A DNA stretch of 64,000 nt from Formosa sp. Hel1_31_208 (GCF_900104785.1 NZ_LT629733.1:1830501-1894500); one strand, 5' to 3'; positions 44,651-55,762 are shown, counted from the stretch's first letter. A program made the numbers and translations. The notes: a model not told the origin generated them from the letters alone.

Positions 44651-47600
44651 ATGAAGAACAAAACGATTCAACACATCATATTTTGCCTTGTTTTAAGTGC
44701 TTTTTTTAGCTGCCAAGATGAAGTACAGAGAGATTTGTACCCTGAAAATTTAACTGGAGGATTTAATCTTTTAGCATCTGAACAAACAGGTATCGAATTT
44801 AGTAATACAATAAATGAAACCGCTTACTTCAATCATTACTTCTATAGCCAAATGTATGTTGGTTCAGGAGTAGCTATTGGTGATATTAATAATGATGGAT
44901 TGCCTGATGTATTCTTTGGGGGAAATCAGGTTGCTGATAGGTTGTATCTTAACAAGGGCGATTTTCAATTTGAAGACATTACGAAAAAATCTAAAGTAGC
45001 AAAAAATTCTGGCTGGACTTGGGGTGTAACTATGGCAGATGTAAATGCCGATGGTTATCTTGATATTTATGTGAGTCGAAATGGTAATTCCGAAAATCCT
45101 GAAGACCGTAGAAATCAATTATATATTAATAATCAAGATTTAACCTTTACAGAATCTGCTCAAAAATATGGTCTTGGAGATTACGGATTTTCAACACAAG
45201 CAGTATTTTTTGACATGGATAATGATGGAGATCTTGATATGTATCAAGTGAATCAAGTAGCCGACAAGAAGTTATTATTAATCAATAAGATTCCTCAAAA
45301 TCAATTTGAATTCTTTAAAGATAGATTGTACAGAAATGATAATGGGAAATTCAAAGATGTTTCAAATGACGTGGGCATATCGCGTAATCTCGCTTATGGC
45401 TTAAGTGTTAATGCAACAGATTTCAACAATGATGGGTGGATGGATCTTTATGTGGCGAATGATTATGCCGAACCAGATTTTATGTACTATAATAATGGCG
45501 ATGGAACATTTACAAATGTAATTAATGAAGAATTGAAGCATATCACCCAACTGAGTATGGGTTCTGATACAGGGGATATGAATAATGATGGCTTAATTGA
45601 TCTTATTACCACAGATATGACTCCAGAGGATCATTACCGTTCAAAAACAAATATGGCGTCAATGAGTACTGAAGCATTCCGAACCTTAGTGAATTCTGGA
45701 GCGCATTATCAGTACATGACCAATACACTTCAAATTAATACAGGACTTGGTAGTTTTTCTGATGTAGCCAATGTTGCAGGTATTTCTTTTACAGATTGGA
45801 GTTGGGCAAGCCTTCTGGTAGATTTAGATAACGACGGATTCAAGGACATCATTATTTCTAATGGAATTAAAAAAGATGTTGATAATAATGATTATAGAAA
45901 TAAAGTCAAAAATCTCGGTAAAAATGCAACTATAGATTCCTTATTTGAATTAAGTAAAAACACGCCATCGCAGAAGATTTCTAATTATGCATTTCACAAT
46001 AAAGGCAATTTGAAATTTGAAAAAATCACTAAAGAATGGGGGTTTAATACACCTAGTTTTTCTAATGGCATGGCTTATGGCGATTTAGATAACGACGGAG
46101 ATCTTGATGTAATTACAAATAATATTGATGATAAAGCATTTGTGTATGAAAATAAGGCTAATGGCAATTTTCTGAAAATCAAATATGAAGGTCCAGAGCA
46201 AAATAGATTTAGCATAGGAGCAAAAGCTAAAATCTTCTATAATGGCAATGAACAAATTGAAGAAAACGCAGTCACAAGAGGTTTTTTGTCATCGGTAGAG
46301 CACGGTTCGTTTTTCGGCCTAGGAAAGGTGACAGAAGTTGAGAGGGTTGAAGTGATATGGCCTAATGGAACGTCTAATGTCTTTAAGAATGTTAGTGCGA
46401 ATACAACCTTAATTGCAAAACATTCTAAAGCTAAGGCAATCGATAAAGAAATCAATACATCACCTGCTTTGTTAACGGCATTAAAAGGGGAGTCTTTAGG
46501 TTTAAGTTTTAAACATGAAGAAAATGAATTTGATGAGTATATTGAAGAAATATTATTGCCCCATAATGTGTCACAAAACGGACCATTTATAGCTAATGCA
46601 GATGTTAATGGAGATGGATTAGAAGATGTTTATATTGGAGGTGCAGTTGGCCAAAGTGGGGTTTTGTACTTACAGAATGAATCTTCAAAATTTAGTAAGA
46701 GCTTGTCACAAGTCTGGGAACAAGATGCAAAAGCAGAAGATTTAGGATGCATTTTTATTGATATTGATAATGATAATGATATGGATTTATATGTCGCAAG
46801 TGGCGGTAGTGAATATAAAGCTGGAAATGTATTACTACAAGATAGACTATATATAAATGATGGTAAAGGAACATTTACGAAAGATGTTAATGCCCTTCCG
46901 TCAATCAAACAGAGCTCACAATGTGTGAAAGCTTCCGATATTGATAAAGATGGAGATATCGATTTATTTGTTGGAACACGTCTAATACCAGGTGCTTATG
47001 CATTCCCTGCAACAAGTTATTTCTTACTTAACGATAACGGTAAATTTAAAAGAGCATCTCAAGAGCTAGCGCCTAGTCTTGAAAATATAGGAATGGTCAC
47101 AGATGCAGTCTTTACGGATATAGATAAGGATAATGACGACGATTTAATCCTTGTTGGTGAATGGATGGAAATTAAAGTTCTTGAAAATACTAAAGGAGAA
47201 TTCATTGACGCTAATGCATCTTTAGGATTAGATAATACACGAGGAATGTGGTGGTCAATCTCGGCTAGTGATTTGGATAATGATGGTGATGATGATTATA
47301 TTGTTGGGAATCTGGGAATGAATAATAAATTCAAGGCATCAGAGGAGCATCCATTCAAAGTCTATGCAAATGATTTTGATAGTAATGGGACCAATGATAT
47401 TGTGTTAGCCAAATTTTATAAAGATGACTATGTCCCTGTAAGAGGAAGAGAATGTACAAGTCAGCAGATGCCATACGTGGCTAAAAAGTTTAAAGATTAT
47501 CATAGTTTTGCTTCGTCTAAACTAATCGATATACTTCCTGAGGATAAAGTTAATGACGCTGTTGTTTATGAAATCAAAAGTTTTGAAAGTATTATTCTGA

Positions 47601-47941
47601 TTAATGATAATGGACAACTTAAAAAACAAATACTCCCTATTGAAGCTCAAATAGCTCCAATTAAATCATCAATAACAATGGATATAAATAACGACGGTCA
47701 TCTGGATATTATAACCGTTGGTAATCATTACGGTGTAGAGGTAGAAACTACAAGATACGACGCTGGTTATGGTGGCATATTTTTAGGTGACGGGAAGAAT
47801 AATTTCAGGTTTATGTCACCAAAAAATAGTGGATTCTATGTTCCTCATGATAGTCGTGATATCAGCAAATTTAAACAAGGGGCTAGCGATCTCATTATTG
47901 TGACTAATAACAACAATGAATTGTCAATTTTCAGTAGTTAA
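44651..47941 (+). CDS. FG-GAP/VCBS-repeat lipoprotein with ASPIC/UnbV domain, copy 1
   Basis: The 1096-residue lipoprotein (AFFSC, Cys21) consists of beta-propeller FG-GAP repeats with calcium-type motifs (GDINNDGLPDVFFGG, DMDNDGDLDMY, DLDNDGDLDVI, DINNDGHLDII). An ASPIC/UnbV domain in the middle (about 515-595, VEVIWPNGTSN) separates two propeller halves. Such proteins sit on the cell surface and are often found beside polysaccharide loci; the ligand is unknown. It matches the protein at 48358 along its whole length. It follows the PUL terminator and so has its own transcript. Confidence 0.9.
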   Translation: MKNKTIQHIIFCLVLSAFFSCQDEVQRDLYPENLTGGFNLLASEQTGIEFSNTINETAYFNHYFYSQMYVGSGVAIGDINNDGLPDVFFGGNQVADRLYLNKGDFQFEDITKKSKVAKNSGWTWGVTMADVNADGYLDIYVSRNGNSENPEDRRNQLYINNQDLTFTESAQKYGLGDYGFSTQAVFFDMDNDGDLDMYQVNQVADKKLLLINKIPQNQFEFFKDRLYRNDNGKFKDVSNDVGISRNLAYGLSVNATDFNNDGWMDLYVANDYAEPDFMYYNNGDGTFTNVINEELKHITQLSMGSDTGDMNNDGLIDLITTDMTPEDHYRSKTNMASMSTEAFRTLVNSGAHYQYMTNTLQINTGLGSFSDVANVAGISFTDWSWASLLVDLDNDGFKDIIISNGIKKDVDNNDYRNKVKNLGKNATIDSLFELSKNTPSQKISNYAFHNKGNLKFEKITKEWGFNTPSFSNGMAYGDLDNDGDLDVITNNIDDKAFVYENKANGNFLKIKYEGPEQNRFSIGAKAKIFYNGNEQIEENAVTRGFLSSVEHGSFFGLGKVTEVERVEVIWPNGTSNVFKNVSANTTLIAKHSKAKAIDKEINTSPALLTALKGESLGLSFKHEENEFDEYIEEILLPHNVSQNGPFIANADVNGDGLEDVYIGGAVGQSGVLYLQNESSKFSKSLSQVWEQDAKAEDLGCIFIDIDNDNDMDLYVASGGSEYKAGNVLLQDRLYINDGKGTFTKDVNALPSIKQSSQCVKASDIDKDGDIDLFVGTRLIPGAYAFPATSYFLLNDNGKFKRASQELAPSLENIGMVTDAVFTDIDKDNDDDLILVGEWMEIKVLENTKGEFIDANASLGLDNTRGMWWSISASDLDNDGDDDYIVGNLGMNNKFKASEEHPFKVYANDFDSNGTNDIVLAKFYKDDYVPVRGRECTSQQMPYVAKKFKDYHSFASSKLIDILPEDKVNDAVVYEIKSFESIILINDNGQLKKQILPIEAQIAPIKSSITMDINNDGHLDIITVGNHYGVEVETTRYDAGYGGIFLGDGKNNFRFMSPKNSGFYVPHDSRDISKFKQGASDLIIVTNNNNELSIFSS

Positions 47942-48357
47942 AGGATAAAACTAAGCTGTATAGGTGTAAATTTTGTAATAACACATGTGCTTGAATTTTA
48001 AATTATTGACAACCAAAATTTTATTGGTCGATGTTAATATATTAAACTTTGTATATTGTAAAAAACACATGATTTATTAGGGGATTTTGAAACAGTCTTA
48101 CCAGTTGGGAACTATTAATAGTTTGGAAGATTTAGCTGGAGCGTCGTAAATAACTAGGCTATAAAAGTAAATATCGAAGCATTTTAATGTTCTTTAATTG
48201 CAAATCGAGAAAAATTGGAGACAAAGGTAAGGTTGGAGTATATTGAGGAATTTGAGATACAAATAAAAATTAAAATTTTAACTTCATATTAGGATCATTC
48301 TTATGTCATTAAATCTTGTTTTCCTTATATTTAGTGTTATTTAATAGTTAAGTGAAA
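47942..48357. other. Long intergenic region between the two FG-GAP paralogues
   Basis: This stretch of about 415 bp has no convincing reading frame and no clear terminator. It contains an imperfect palindrome ACCAA-N7-TTGGT (48012-48028) upstream of A/T-rich promoter-like sequence. It probably carries the promoter of the second paralogue. Confidence 0.4.
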
Positions 48358-51300
48358 ATGAAAAAAGTCAAGATTATATCATTAATTCTAAGCATAACTC
48401 TTTTTGTAGTATCATCATGCGATAAAAGTCCTCAAAAACCCTTTGCAGATGAAATAGTCGGAGGGTTAGAATTATTATCTTCTGAACAAACAGGAATTGA
48501 TTTTAGCAATACAATTAAAGAATCTAAACAGTTTCATCATTATTATTTTAGTCAAATGTATCTTGGGTCAGGAGTTGCTATTGGTGACATTAATAATGAT
48601 GGATTACCTGATATTTTTTTTGGCGGAAATCAAGTAGCAGACAGATTATATCTTAACAAAGGCGATCTAAAATTTGATGATATTACTAAATCATCAAAAG
48701 TAGCTAAAAACTCTGGTTGGACTTGGGGTGTAACTATGGTAGATATAAACGCTGACGGTTATTTAGACATATATGTTAGTAGAAATGGTAGCTCTTTCAA
48801 TCCTGAAGACAGAAGAAATCAATTATATATAAATAATCAAGATCTAACATTTACTGAATCTGCTATTAAATATGGTCTTGCTGATATTGGTTTTTCTACT
48901 CAAGCGGTTTTTTTTGACATGGATAATGACGGTGATTTGGATATGTATCAATTAAACCAACCGCCAGATAAGAAATTAATGTTATCAAGAGAAATACCAA
49001 AAAGTCAATACAAGTTCTTTTTAGATAGAATGTATCGAAACGATAATGGTAAATTTAAAGATATTTCACTACAAGTGGGAATTGACAGAAGATTAGCTTA
49101 TGGATTAAGTGTTAATGCATCAGACCTTAATAATGACGGATGGGTTGACTTATATATTGCTAATGATTATGCCATGCCTGACTTTATGTATTATAACAAT
49201 GGTGATGGGACATTCCGTAATGTTATTAATGAAGAGTTAAAACATATTACGCAATTAAGTATGGGTTCTGATATTGGCGATATAAACAATGATGGCCTTT
49301 TAGATTTAATTACTACAGATATGACACCAGAGGATCATTACCGTGCTAAAACAAACATGGCTTCGATGAGCACTGAAGTATTTGAAGCTCTTTTTGACGC
49401 TGGAGGTCATAGGCAATACATGACGAATACATTACAACTAAATACAGGTTTAGGGAGTTTTTCTGATATTGCAAATTTAGCAGGAACATCAAGTACTGAT
49501 TGGAGTTGGTCAAGCCTAATTGCTGACATTGATAATGATGGATGGAAAGATATAATTGTATCTAACGGTATTAAAAAGGATGTTGACAATAATGATTACC
49601 GTAATATATTAAGTAATCTTAATCCTGACAGTACGACTGTAGACGAATTATATAGAATGAGTAAAGAAGCCCCTTCTCAACCTATCTCTAACTATGCTTT
49701 CAGGAATAAGGGAAACTTAGAGTTTGAAAAAGTTTCAAAGAAATGGGGATTCAATACACCGAGCTTTTCAAATGGTATGTCTTATGGTGATTTAGATAAT
49801 GATGGTGATTTAGATGTAGTAGTCAATAATATAGATTCCGAAGCTTTTATTTATAAAAACAATGCAACTGGAAACTTCTTAAAAATTAGATTAGAAGGCT
49901 CAGAAAAAAACATATTTGGCTATGGAACTAAAGCTATAATAAGTCATAATGGCAAAACTCAAATGTCCGAAAATTTTGTAACTAGAGGTTATTTATCTTC
50001 CATAAATCCTGAATTTTTATTTGGACTAGGACTAGAGAAAAATATAGATAAGGTGGAAATCATATGGCCAGACGGTAAAACTAATACCTTTCTGAATGTT
50101 CAAGCAAATGAAATGCTCATTGCACATTATTCTGACTCAAAAGCCATTAATAAAAACACCTCTAAAGATGAAACTTTACTATCAAAAATCAATGCCGAAG
50201 ATTTAGGGCTGGATTTTATTCATGATGAGAATAAATACGATGAATTCACCGAAGAAATACTATTACCTCATAATATTTCTCAAAATGGTCCTTTTATAGC
50301 AATAGGTGATGTGAATGGAGATCAAATTGAAGATTTATTCATTGGCGGAGCGTCTGGTCAAGTAGGTGTTTTATACTTACAAAAACAAAACGGTCAATTT
50401 GTGAAGAATTTATCCCAGCCATGGGCGATTGATAAACAATCAGAAGATTTAGGAGTTTTGTTTTTAGACGTAGATGGAGATAACGATTTGGATTTATTTA
50501 TTTCCAGTGGAGGTAGCGAATTTAAACAAGGTGACACTAGACTAAAGGACAGGCTCTATATAAATGATGGTAAAGGTCAATTTTTAAAAGACAAACAAGC
50601 ACTACCAAACATTTACGAGAGCTCACAATGTGTCAAATCATCTGATATTGATAAAGATGGTGACTTAGACCTATTTGTCGGAACTCGATTAATTTCAGGA
50701 AAGTATACATATCCAGCGTCTAGTTACTTTTTAATCAATAACAATGGTACATTCAAAAAAGCTTCGAAAGATAAAGCTGTTGTTTTAGATAATATTGGTA
50801 TGGTGACAGATGCAGTATTTAGCGATATAGACAATGATAATGATGAAGATTTAATTGTTGTTGGCGAATGGATGGAAATAAAACTATTGCTAAATAATAA
50901 TGGTGTGTTTGAAGATCAATCAGAAGTTTTTGGTCTAAAAAACACAAGAGGCATTTGGTGGTCTATTACTGCGGAAGACATAGATAAAGATGGCGATGAT
51001 GATTATATTGTTGGAAATCTCGGAAAAAATAACAAGTTTAAAGCGTCTGAAGAACATCCATTTAAAGTATATGCAAATGACTTTGACAACAATGGAACAA
51101 ATGATGTGGTTTTAGCAAAATTTTATAAAGATGATTATGTCCCTTTAAGAGGAAGAGAATGCACAAGTCAACAAATGCCTTATGTAGCTAAAAAATTTGA
51201 GGACTACAATAGTTTTGCCTCTTCCAAACTTATTGATATTTTACCTAAAGAAAAAGTAGATGATGCTATAGTTTACGAAATAACAAGTTTTGAAAGTATT

Positions 51301-51660
51301 ATATTAGTAAATGAAAATGGTAGTCTAATTAAAAACTCATTGCCAAATGAAGCGCAGATATCACCAATTAAAGCTTCTATTGTATTAGATATTAATGAAG
51401 ATGGCAATTTAGATATCATTACTGTTGGAAATCATTATGGAGTAGAGGTAGAAACTACACGTTACGATGCAGGTTTTGGAACTGTACTAATTGGAGATGG
51501 GCAGAATAATTTTAAATTTTATTCACCTCAAAAAAGCGGGTTATATATACCTGAAGATAGTCGAGATATAAAACAATTAAAAACAAACAATAAAAAATTA
51601 ATTATTACAACAAACAATGACAAAAGTTTGTCAATTTTTAATAAGAATGATAAAAATTAA
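48358..51660 (+). CDS. FG-GAP/VCBS-repeat lipoprotein with ASPIC/UnbV domain, copy 2
   Basis: I choose ATG 48358, which gives the lipoprotein signal MKKVKIISLILSITLFVVSSC (Cys21); an in-frame GTG lies 6 bp earlier. The 1100-residue protein repeats the architecture of its upstream neighbour: propeller repeats, an ASPIC/UnbV segment (VEIIWPDGKTNTF) and second-half propeller repeats. Long blocks such as SDGWxWGVTM-type and GRECTSQQMPYVAKKF are identical or nearly so. The pair is a tandem duplication that has diverged at moderate level. The differing stretches, for example residues 410-430, may set ligand differences. Confidence 0.9.
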   Translation: MKKVKIISLILSITLFVVSSCDKSPQKPFADEIVGGLELLSSEQTGIDFSNTIKESKQFHHYYFSQMYLGSGVAIGDINNDGLPDIFFGGNQVADRLYLNKGDLKFDDITKSSKVAKNSGWTWGVTMVDINADGYLDIYVSRNGSSFNPEDRRNQLYINNQDLTFTESAIKYGLADIGFSTQAVFFDMDNDGDLDMYQLNQPPDKKLMLSREIPKSQYKFFLDRMYRNDNGKFKDISLQVGIDRRLAYGLSVNASDLNNDGWVDLYIANDYAMPDFMYYNNGDGTFRNVINEELKHITQLSMGSDIGDINNDGLLDLITTDMTPEDHYRAKTNMASMSTEVFEALFDAGGHRQYMTNTLQLNTGLGSFSDIANLAGTSSTDWSWSSLIADIDNDGWKDIIVSNGIKKDVDNNDYRNILSNLNPDSTTVDELYRMSKEAPSQPISNYAFRNKGNLEFEKVSKKWGFNTPSFSNGMSYGDLDNDGDLDVVVNNIDSEAFIYKNNATGNFLKIRLEGSEKNIFGYGTKAIISHNGKTQMSENFVTRGYLSSINPEFLFGLGLEKNIDKVEIIWPDGKTNTFLNVQANEMLIAHYSDSKAINKNTSKDETLLSKINAEDLGLDFIHDENKYDEFTEEILLPHNISQNGPFIAIGDVNGDQIEDLFIGGASGQVGVLYLQKQNGQFVKNLSQPWAIDKQSEDLGVLFLDVDGDNDLDLFISSGGSEFKQGDTRLKDRLYINDGKGQFLKDKQALPNIYESSQCVKSSDIDKDGDLDLFVGTRLISGKYTYPASSYFLINNNGTFKKASKDKAVVLDNIGMVTDAVFSDIDNDNDEDLIVVGEWMEIKLLLNNNGVFEDQSEVFGLKNTRGIWWSITAEDIDKDGDDDYIVGNLGKNNKFKASEEHPFKVYANDFDNNGTNDVVLAKFYKDDYVPLRGRECTSQQMPYVAKKFEDYNSFASSKLIDILPKEKVDDAIVYEITSFESIILVNENGSLIKNSLPNEAQISPIKASIVLDINEDGNLDIITVGNHYGVEVETTRYDAGFGTVLIGDGQNNFKFYSPQKSGLYIPEDSRDIKQLKTNNKKLIITTNNDKSLSIFNKNDKN

Positions 51661-51873
51661 CCTCGTATAGTTACTACGAGTATTGTTAATTCAAATATTA
51701 TTTTTGTATTATATTGATTAACAATACATTATATTAATAAATAAGAGATTCTTAAGACTTTTTTATTTTGTCATGTATGGTTTTTGTATAGGTCTTGTTA
51801 ACAGTTAATATAACAAATAATCATCATATTGTAGAACATAAAAATTATGAATTTAAATTAAACAATAACAATT

Positions 51874-53433
51874 ATGAAAAAAATTACTTTTTTAGCTTTT
51901 TTATTTGTCACGCTGATTGGATTTTCACAGGAGTTGATCACAAATGGTGACTTCCAGACAGGTGTTGCTGGCGACTGGTACTCTGGTGGTGACAACAACC
52001 CAATAGAGGTCGTAGATCAAGGGGGAAATTTCGTTTTCCAAGCAAACGTCACCAGTACGACAGATGTATGGCGAGTGAATTTGAGTCAAGTAGTTGCTCT
52101 TCAGGATAATACTAGTTATGAGTTAGTATTTGATGCTTTTACAGATGCTACTACAGGAACTAGAACAATGTTAGCAAGTTTAGGTCAAGCAGGCGCTGGT
52201 TTTAACGGGACAGACCCATTAACTATAGATTTAACAGATACGCCACAAACTTTTACACGTACAATTACAACTAATTTTGACACAGCAAATACAGATACAA
52301 CTGGACCATTTCCAGGAAGTCGTGTTATTTTTGATATGGGTGGAGATACAGGATTTGTCTTTATTGATAATGTTTCTCTAACAGAAACTACTGTCGATCC
52401 AACATTGACTGATGTTACTTTAAGTGATTTACAATTAGATAATAGTCTCATTACTGGGTTTGATCCTAATACAACCACTTATAATATCGCCCTTCCTGAT
52501 GCGATGTCTATACCGCAGATAACATCGGTATCGACCACAAATCCAAATGCAACGGTTGGCACGCTTAATCAGGCAACAGCAGTTCCAGGAACTGCAACCT
52601 TTGATGTCACTTCAGAAGACACTACAGTAACCCAAACATATACCATCAACTTTACAATTCAAGGTGAATTAACTGAATTAGTAGGTAATGGTAGTTTTGA
52701 GACCGGTGATTATACTGATTGGCAACAATTTGAGAGTACTGCAGGTAATCAAACAATAACTTCGACTAACCCATCAGAAGGTGCTTTTGCTGCGAATATC
52801 AACAATGTTACAACAGGTACTAATAGTCTTATTAAAAGTGCCAATAGAGGTATTGGAATAGTTAATGCTGGAAATGAGGTAACTATAAAATTTGATTTAA
52901 GAGGGACTACCGGCCCTGGTGGAGTAGTATTTGTAGAGCTTTTTTCAGAATTAGCTGGTGGTGGAACTTCTGCTGCAGAGATATTAGGTGGTGGTCCAAT
53001 TGCTCTTAACGGAGACCCTAACGTATGGACGAGTTATGAGTTTACTACCAATGTTGGTCCTAATGTAGATGGTGGTATAACCTTACAGTTTGGTGCTGCT
53101 ACAGCTGCGTTTGCAGGTTCTTTTACTGATCTTTTTATTGATAATGTATCCATGGTTAATAATGATCAAACGTTGAGTATTAACAACGTTTCAAGTAACT
53201 TGAATGTGAAAATTTATCCAAATCCAACAGTTAATAATTGGATAATCGAATCTTCAAACAATCAAAACATAACATCTGTTGAAGTTTATGATATATTAGG
53301 AAAAGAGGTGTTATCGTTAAAACCTAATACTACTGATGTAACTTTAGATGCGTCAAGCATGAAAAGTGGTATTTATATAGCTAAATTATCAACTGTAAAT
53401 GGATCAAAAACAGTGAAGCTTATTAAGCAATAA
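51874..53433 (+). CDS. Type IX-secreted protein with two CBM4/9-like domains
   Basis: The 519-residue protein has a signal peptide (to about residue 19) and a CBM4/9-like domain (about 20-170, ELITNGDFQTG, FVFIDNVSL). A cadherin-like beta-sandwich follows (about 178-265, LSDLQLDNSLITGFDPNTTTY), then a second CBM-like domain (about 270-425, ELVGNGSFETGDYTDWQ, DLFIDNVSMV) and a type A T9SS sorting domain (about 440-519, VKIYPNPTVNNW...KTVKLIKQ). It has no catalytic domain. It would be exported across the outer membrane and either anchored or released, binding polysaccharide. A terminator follows. Confidence 0.9.
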   Translation: MKKITFLAFLFVTLIGFSQELITNGDFQTGVAGDWYSGGDNNPIEVVDQGGNFVFQANVTSTTDVWRVNLSQVVALQDNTSYELVFDAFTDATTGTRTMLASLGQAGAGFNGTDPLTIDLTDTPQTFTRTITTNFDTANTDTTGPFPGSRVIFDMGGDTGFVFIDNVSLTETTVDPTLTDVTLSDLQLDNSLITGFDPNTTTYNIALPDAMSIPQITSVSTTNPNATVGTLNQATAVPGTATFDVTSEDTTVTQTYTINFTIQGELTELVGNGSFETGDYTDWQQFESTAGNQTITSTNPSEGAFAANINNVTTGTNSLIKSANRGIGIVNAGNEVTIKFDLRGTTGPGGVVFVELFSELAGGGTSAAEILGGGPIALNGDPNVWTSYEFTTNVGPNVDGGITLQFGAATAAFAGSFTDLFIDNVSMVNNDQTLSINNVSSNLNVKIYPNPTVNNWIIESSNNQNITSVEVYDILGKEVLSLKPNTTDVTLDASSMKSGIYIAKLSTVNGSKTVKLIKQ

Positions 53434-53452
53434 GTATTTAGTTTATCAAAAT

Positions 53453-53488
53453 AAAAAAAGCGTGTTTATATATAAACACGCTTTTTTT
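53453..53488 (+). terminator. Intrinsic terminator after the CBM/T9SS gene
   Basis: A 16-bp stem (AAAAAAAGCGTGTTTA with its complement, two-base loop) with A- and T-runs on the outer sides lies 20 bp past the stop codon at 53433. It is symmetric and could act on both strands. Confidence 0.88.
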
Positions 53489-53577
53489 GTCTTTCACATC
53501 TATTCATGCATTATTTTTGTGTAGAGGAAATCACCACATGTGATGGTTATGATTAAATAAATATAATAGGCACCTAA

Positions 53578-55695
53578 ATGTTGAAACATATTCTTTTTTA
53601 CTTTTCAATCCTAGTCACTTTGACTAGCTGTTCTCAAAAAAGCAAGCCCTTAGCTCAAACCGACAGTAATAAAGCTAATGATTTGATTCATGAGACTAGT
53701 CCTTATCTACTCCAGCACGCTTATAATCCAGTAGCTTGGAAAGCATGGAATCCGGAAACGCTTCAATTGGCGAAAGATCAGAATAAATTAATGATTATTT
53801 CTGTTGGATATTCCGCTTGCCATTGGTGTCATGTTATGGAAGAGGAAAGTTTTGAAAACGATTCAATCGCAAAATTAATGAACGAAAACTTTATAAATAT
53901 TAAAGTTGATCGAGAAGAACGCCCAGATATCGACCAAATATATATGAATGCAGTGCAGCTTATGACCGGTAGTGGTGGTTGGCCTTTGAATTGTATCGCC
54001 TTACCTGATGGAAGACCTGTGTTTGGAGGAACTTATTTTACTAAAGAACAGTGGACTGATGTTTTAGTTGAGATATCCACCTTATATAATAATGATCCTG
54101 AAAAGATGATAGCCTATGCCGAAAATTTAACAGAAGGCATAAAAAATTCTAACCTTATAACAGTTAATAAAGAAGAGATTCCATTTAATCAAACAAAAGT
54201 GGAATCAATTATTTCAGATTTAAAGAAAGATATTGACTACCGAAATGGTGGACAAAAAAACGCGCCTAAATTTCCAATGCCAGATTATTTGAATTTACTC
54301 TTAAGAGCAAGTTATCAATATAAGGATGAGCAATTAAACGACTTTGTAGAAACTACGTTAGTCAAAATGGCTAATGGAGGTATTTATGATCAAATTGGAG
54401 GTGGGTTCTCTAGATATTCCGTTGATGAGCGATGGCATATTCCTCATTTTGAAAAAATGTTATATGATAATGCACAATTGGTAAGCCTGTATTCTAAGGC
54501 CTATCAATTGACTAAAAATAAATATTTTACGACTATTATTGATGAAACTCTTGAATTTATAGATAGAGACTTAACTGACGAAAACGGTGCGTTTTACTCC
54601 TCATTAGATGCCGATAGTAAAACAGCTGAGGGAGAACTAGAAGAAGGCGCCTACTATGTGTGGACAAAGGATGAATTAAAGCAGTTGCTCGGTGAAGATT
54701 ATACGTTGTTCGAAAACTATTATAATATTAATTCCGTTGGGAAATGGGAAAAAGATAATTACGTCCTTTATAAAACAAAGTCTAATCAAGAATTTAGCGA
54801 GAAAAATAATATGTCTATTGAAGCGCTAAAGTTGGAGTTGACTGATTGGAAGACCAAACTAAATGCAGCGCGAAATGAAAGAGATTTGCCACGAAAGGAT
54901 GATAAGGTGTTATCGTCTTGGAATAGTTTAATGCTAAACGCGTATGTGGACGCTTATCGAGTCTTGGGCGAACCGATGTACTTAAATAGAGCAATAAATA
55001 ATGCAAACTTTTTAATAGAGCACCAGATTAAAGATGATGGTTCAATGTATCATAATTATAAAAACGGAAAGAGCACTATTGATGCATTTTCAGAAGATTA
55101 TGCCCATACGATATCTGCACTCATCGCCTTATATCAAGTTACTTTTAATGAAAAATGGCTACATCAAGCAAAACAACTAATGGATTATAGCATACAGCAT
55201 TTTATAAACGAAGAGAGCGGTATGTTTTATTTCACGTCTGATACTGAAACTAACTTAATTACCAGAAAAACTGAGGTGATTGATAATGTAATCCCTTCTT
55301 CGAACTCTGTGTTTGCTGAAAACCTTTTTAAACTCGGACATTACTATGCTAATACGACCTATTCAAATATGGCTAAGCAAATGCTGAGTAATATGAATTC
55401 TTCAATTATGGATACACCATCAGGTTATTCAAATTGGTTAGAATTATATATAAATTATGCAAACCCGTACTATGAAGTCGCCCTTGCAGGACCTAATGCT
55501 CATGCAAAATTAAAAGAATTAGATAGACATTACTTACCTAATATATTAATAGCTGGTGCAACCAGTAATAGTCAGTTGCCACTATTAGATAGTAAGTATA
55601 ATGATGATGAAACATATATATATGTATGTGTTAATGGGAGTTGTAAACTCCCAGTAACGGAGACAGATCGAGCTATAAAGCAATTAGAAAAATAA
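53578..55695 (+). CDS. DUF255 thioredoxin-like / six-hairpin protein (YyaL/SPATA20 family)
   Basis: The 705-residue protein has a lipoprotein signal (TLTSC, Cys18) and an N-terminal thioredoxin-like domain with Cys81 and Cys84 in SACHWCHVMEEESF. A long (alpha/alpha)6-barrel region follows (about 200-650, with FPMPDYLNLLLRAS, GGIYDQIGGGFSRYSVDERWHIPHFEKMLYDNAQ). The family is widely conserved but without a settled function. The barrel resembles sugar epimerases and cellobiose-processing enzymes. The lipoprotein signal is unusual, as many homologues are cytoplasmic. It is monocistronic by spacing. Confidence 0.9.
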   Translation: MLKHILFYFSILVTLTSCSQKSKPLAQTDSNKANDLIHETSPYLLQHAYNPVAWKAWNPETLQLAKDQNKLMIISVGYSACHWCHVMEEESFENDSIAKLMNENFINIKVDREERPDIDQIYMNAVQLMTGSGGWPLNCIALPDGRPVFGGTYFTKEQWTDVLVEISTLYNNDPEKMIAYAENLTEGIKNSNLITVNKEEIPFNQTKVESIISDLKKDIDYRNGGQKNAPKFPMPDYLNLLLRASYQYKDEQLNDFVETTLVKMANGGIYDQIGGGFSRYSVDERWHIPHFEKMLYDNAQLVSLYSKAYQLTKNKYFTTIIDETLEFIDRDLTDENGAFYSSLDADSKTAEGELEEGAYYVWTKDELKQLLGEDYTLFENYYNINSVGKWEKDNYVLYKTKSNQEFSEKNNMSIEALKLELTDWKTKLNAARNERDLPRKDDKVLSSWNSLMLNAYVDAYRVLGEPMYLNRAINNANFLIEHQIKDDGSMYHNYKNGKSTIDAFSEDYAHTISALIALYQVTFNEKWLHQAKQLMDYSIQHFINEESGMFYFTSDTETNLITRKTEVIDNVIPSSNSVFAENLFKLGHYYANTTYSNMAKQMLSNMNSSIMDTPSGYSNWLELYINYANPYYEVALAGPNAHAKLKELDRHYLPNILIAGATSNSQLPLLDSKYNDDETYIYVCVNGSCKLPVTETDRAIKQLEK

Positions 55696-55762
55696 GTACA
55701 TTTAAGATTCATAATAATCAGACTTTATGATTTTTTATAAACGCAATTAAAAGTAATCTACT

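Noticed and set aside
48006..48056. Promoter of the second FG-GAP gene at the ACCAA/TTGGT palindrome and TAAACTTTG
   Set aside because: The -7 word has a three-base instead of two-base gap and lies 300 bp from the start codon; not strong enough to annotate.
53525..53550. Imperfect palindrome around ACCACATGTGATGGT as a LacI-type operator
   Set aside because: Only the CACATGTG core is symmetric and it is a single occurrence; no second copy was found near the LacI or dehydrogenase genes.
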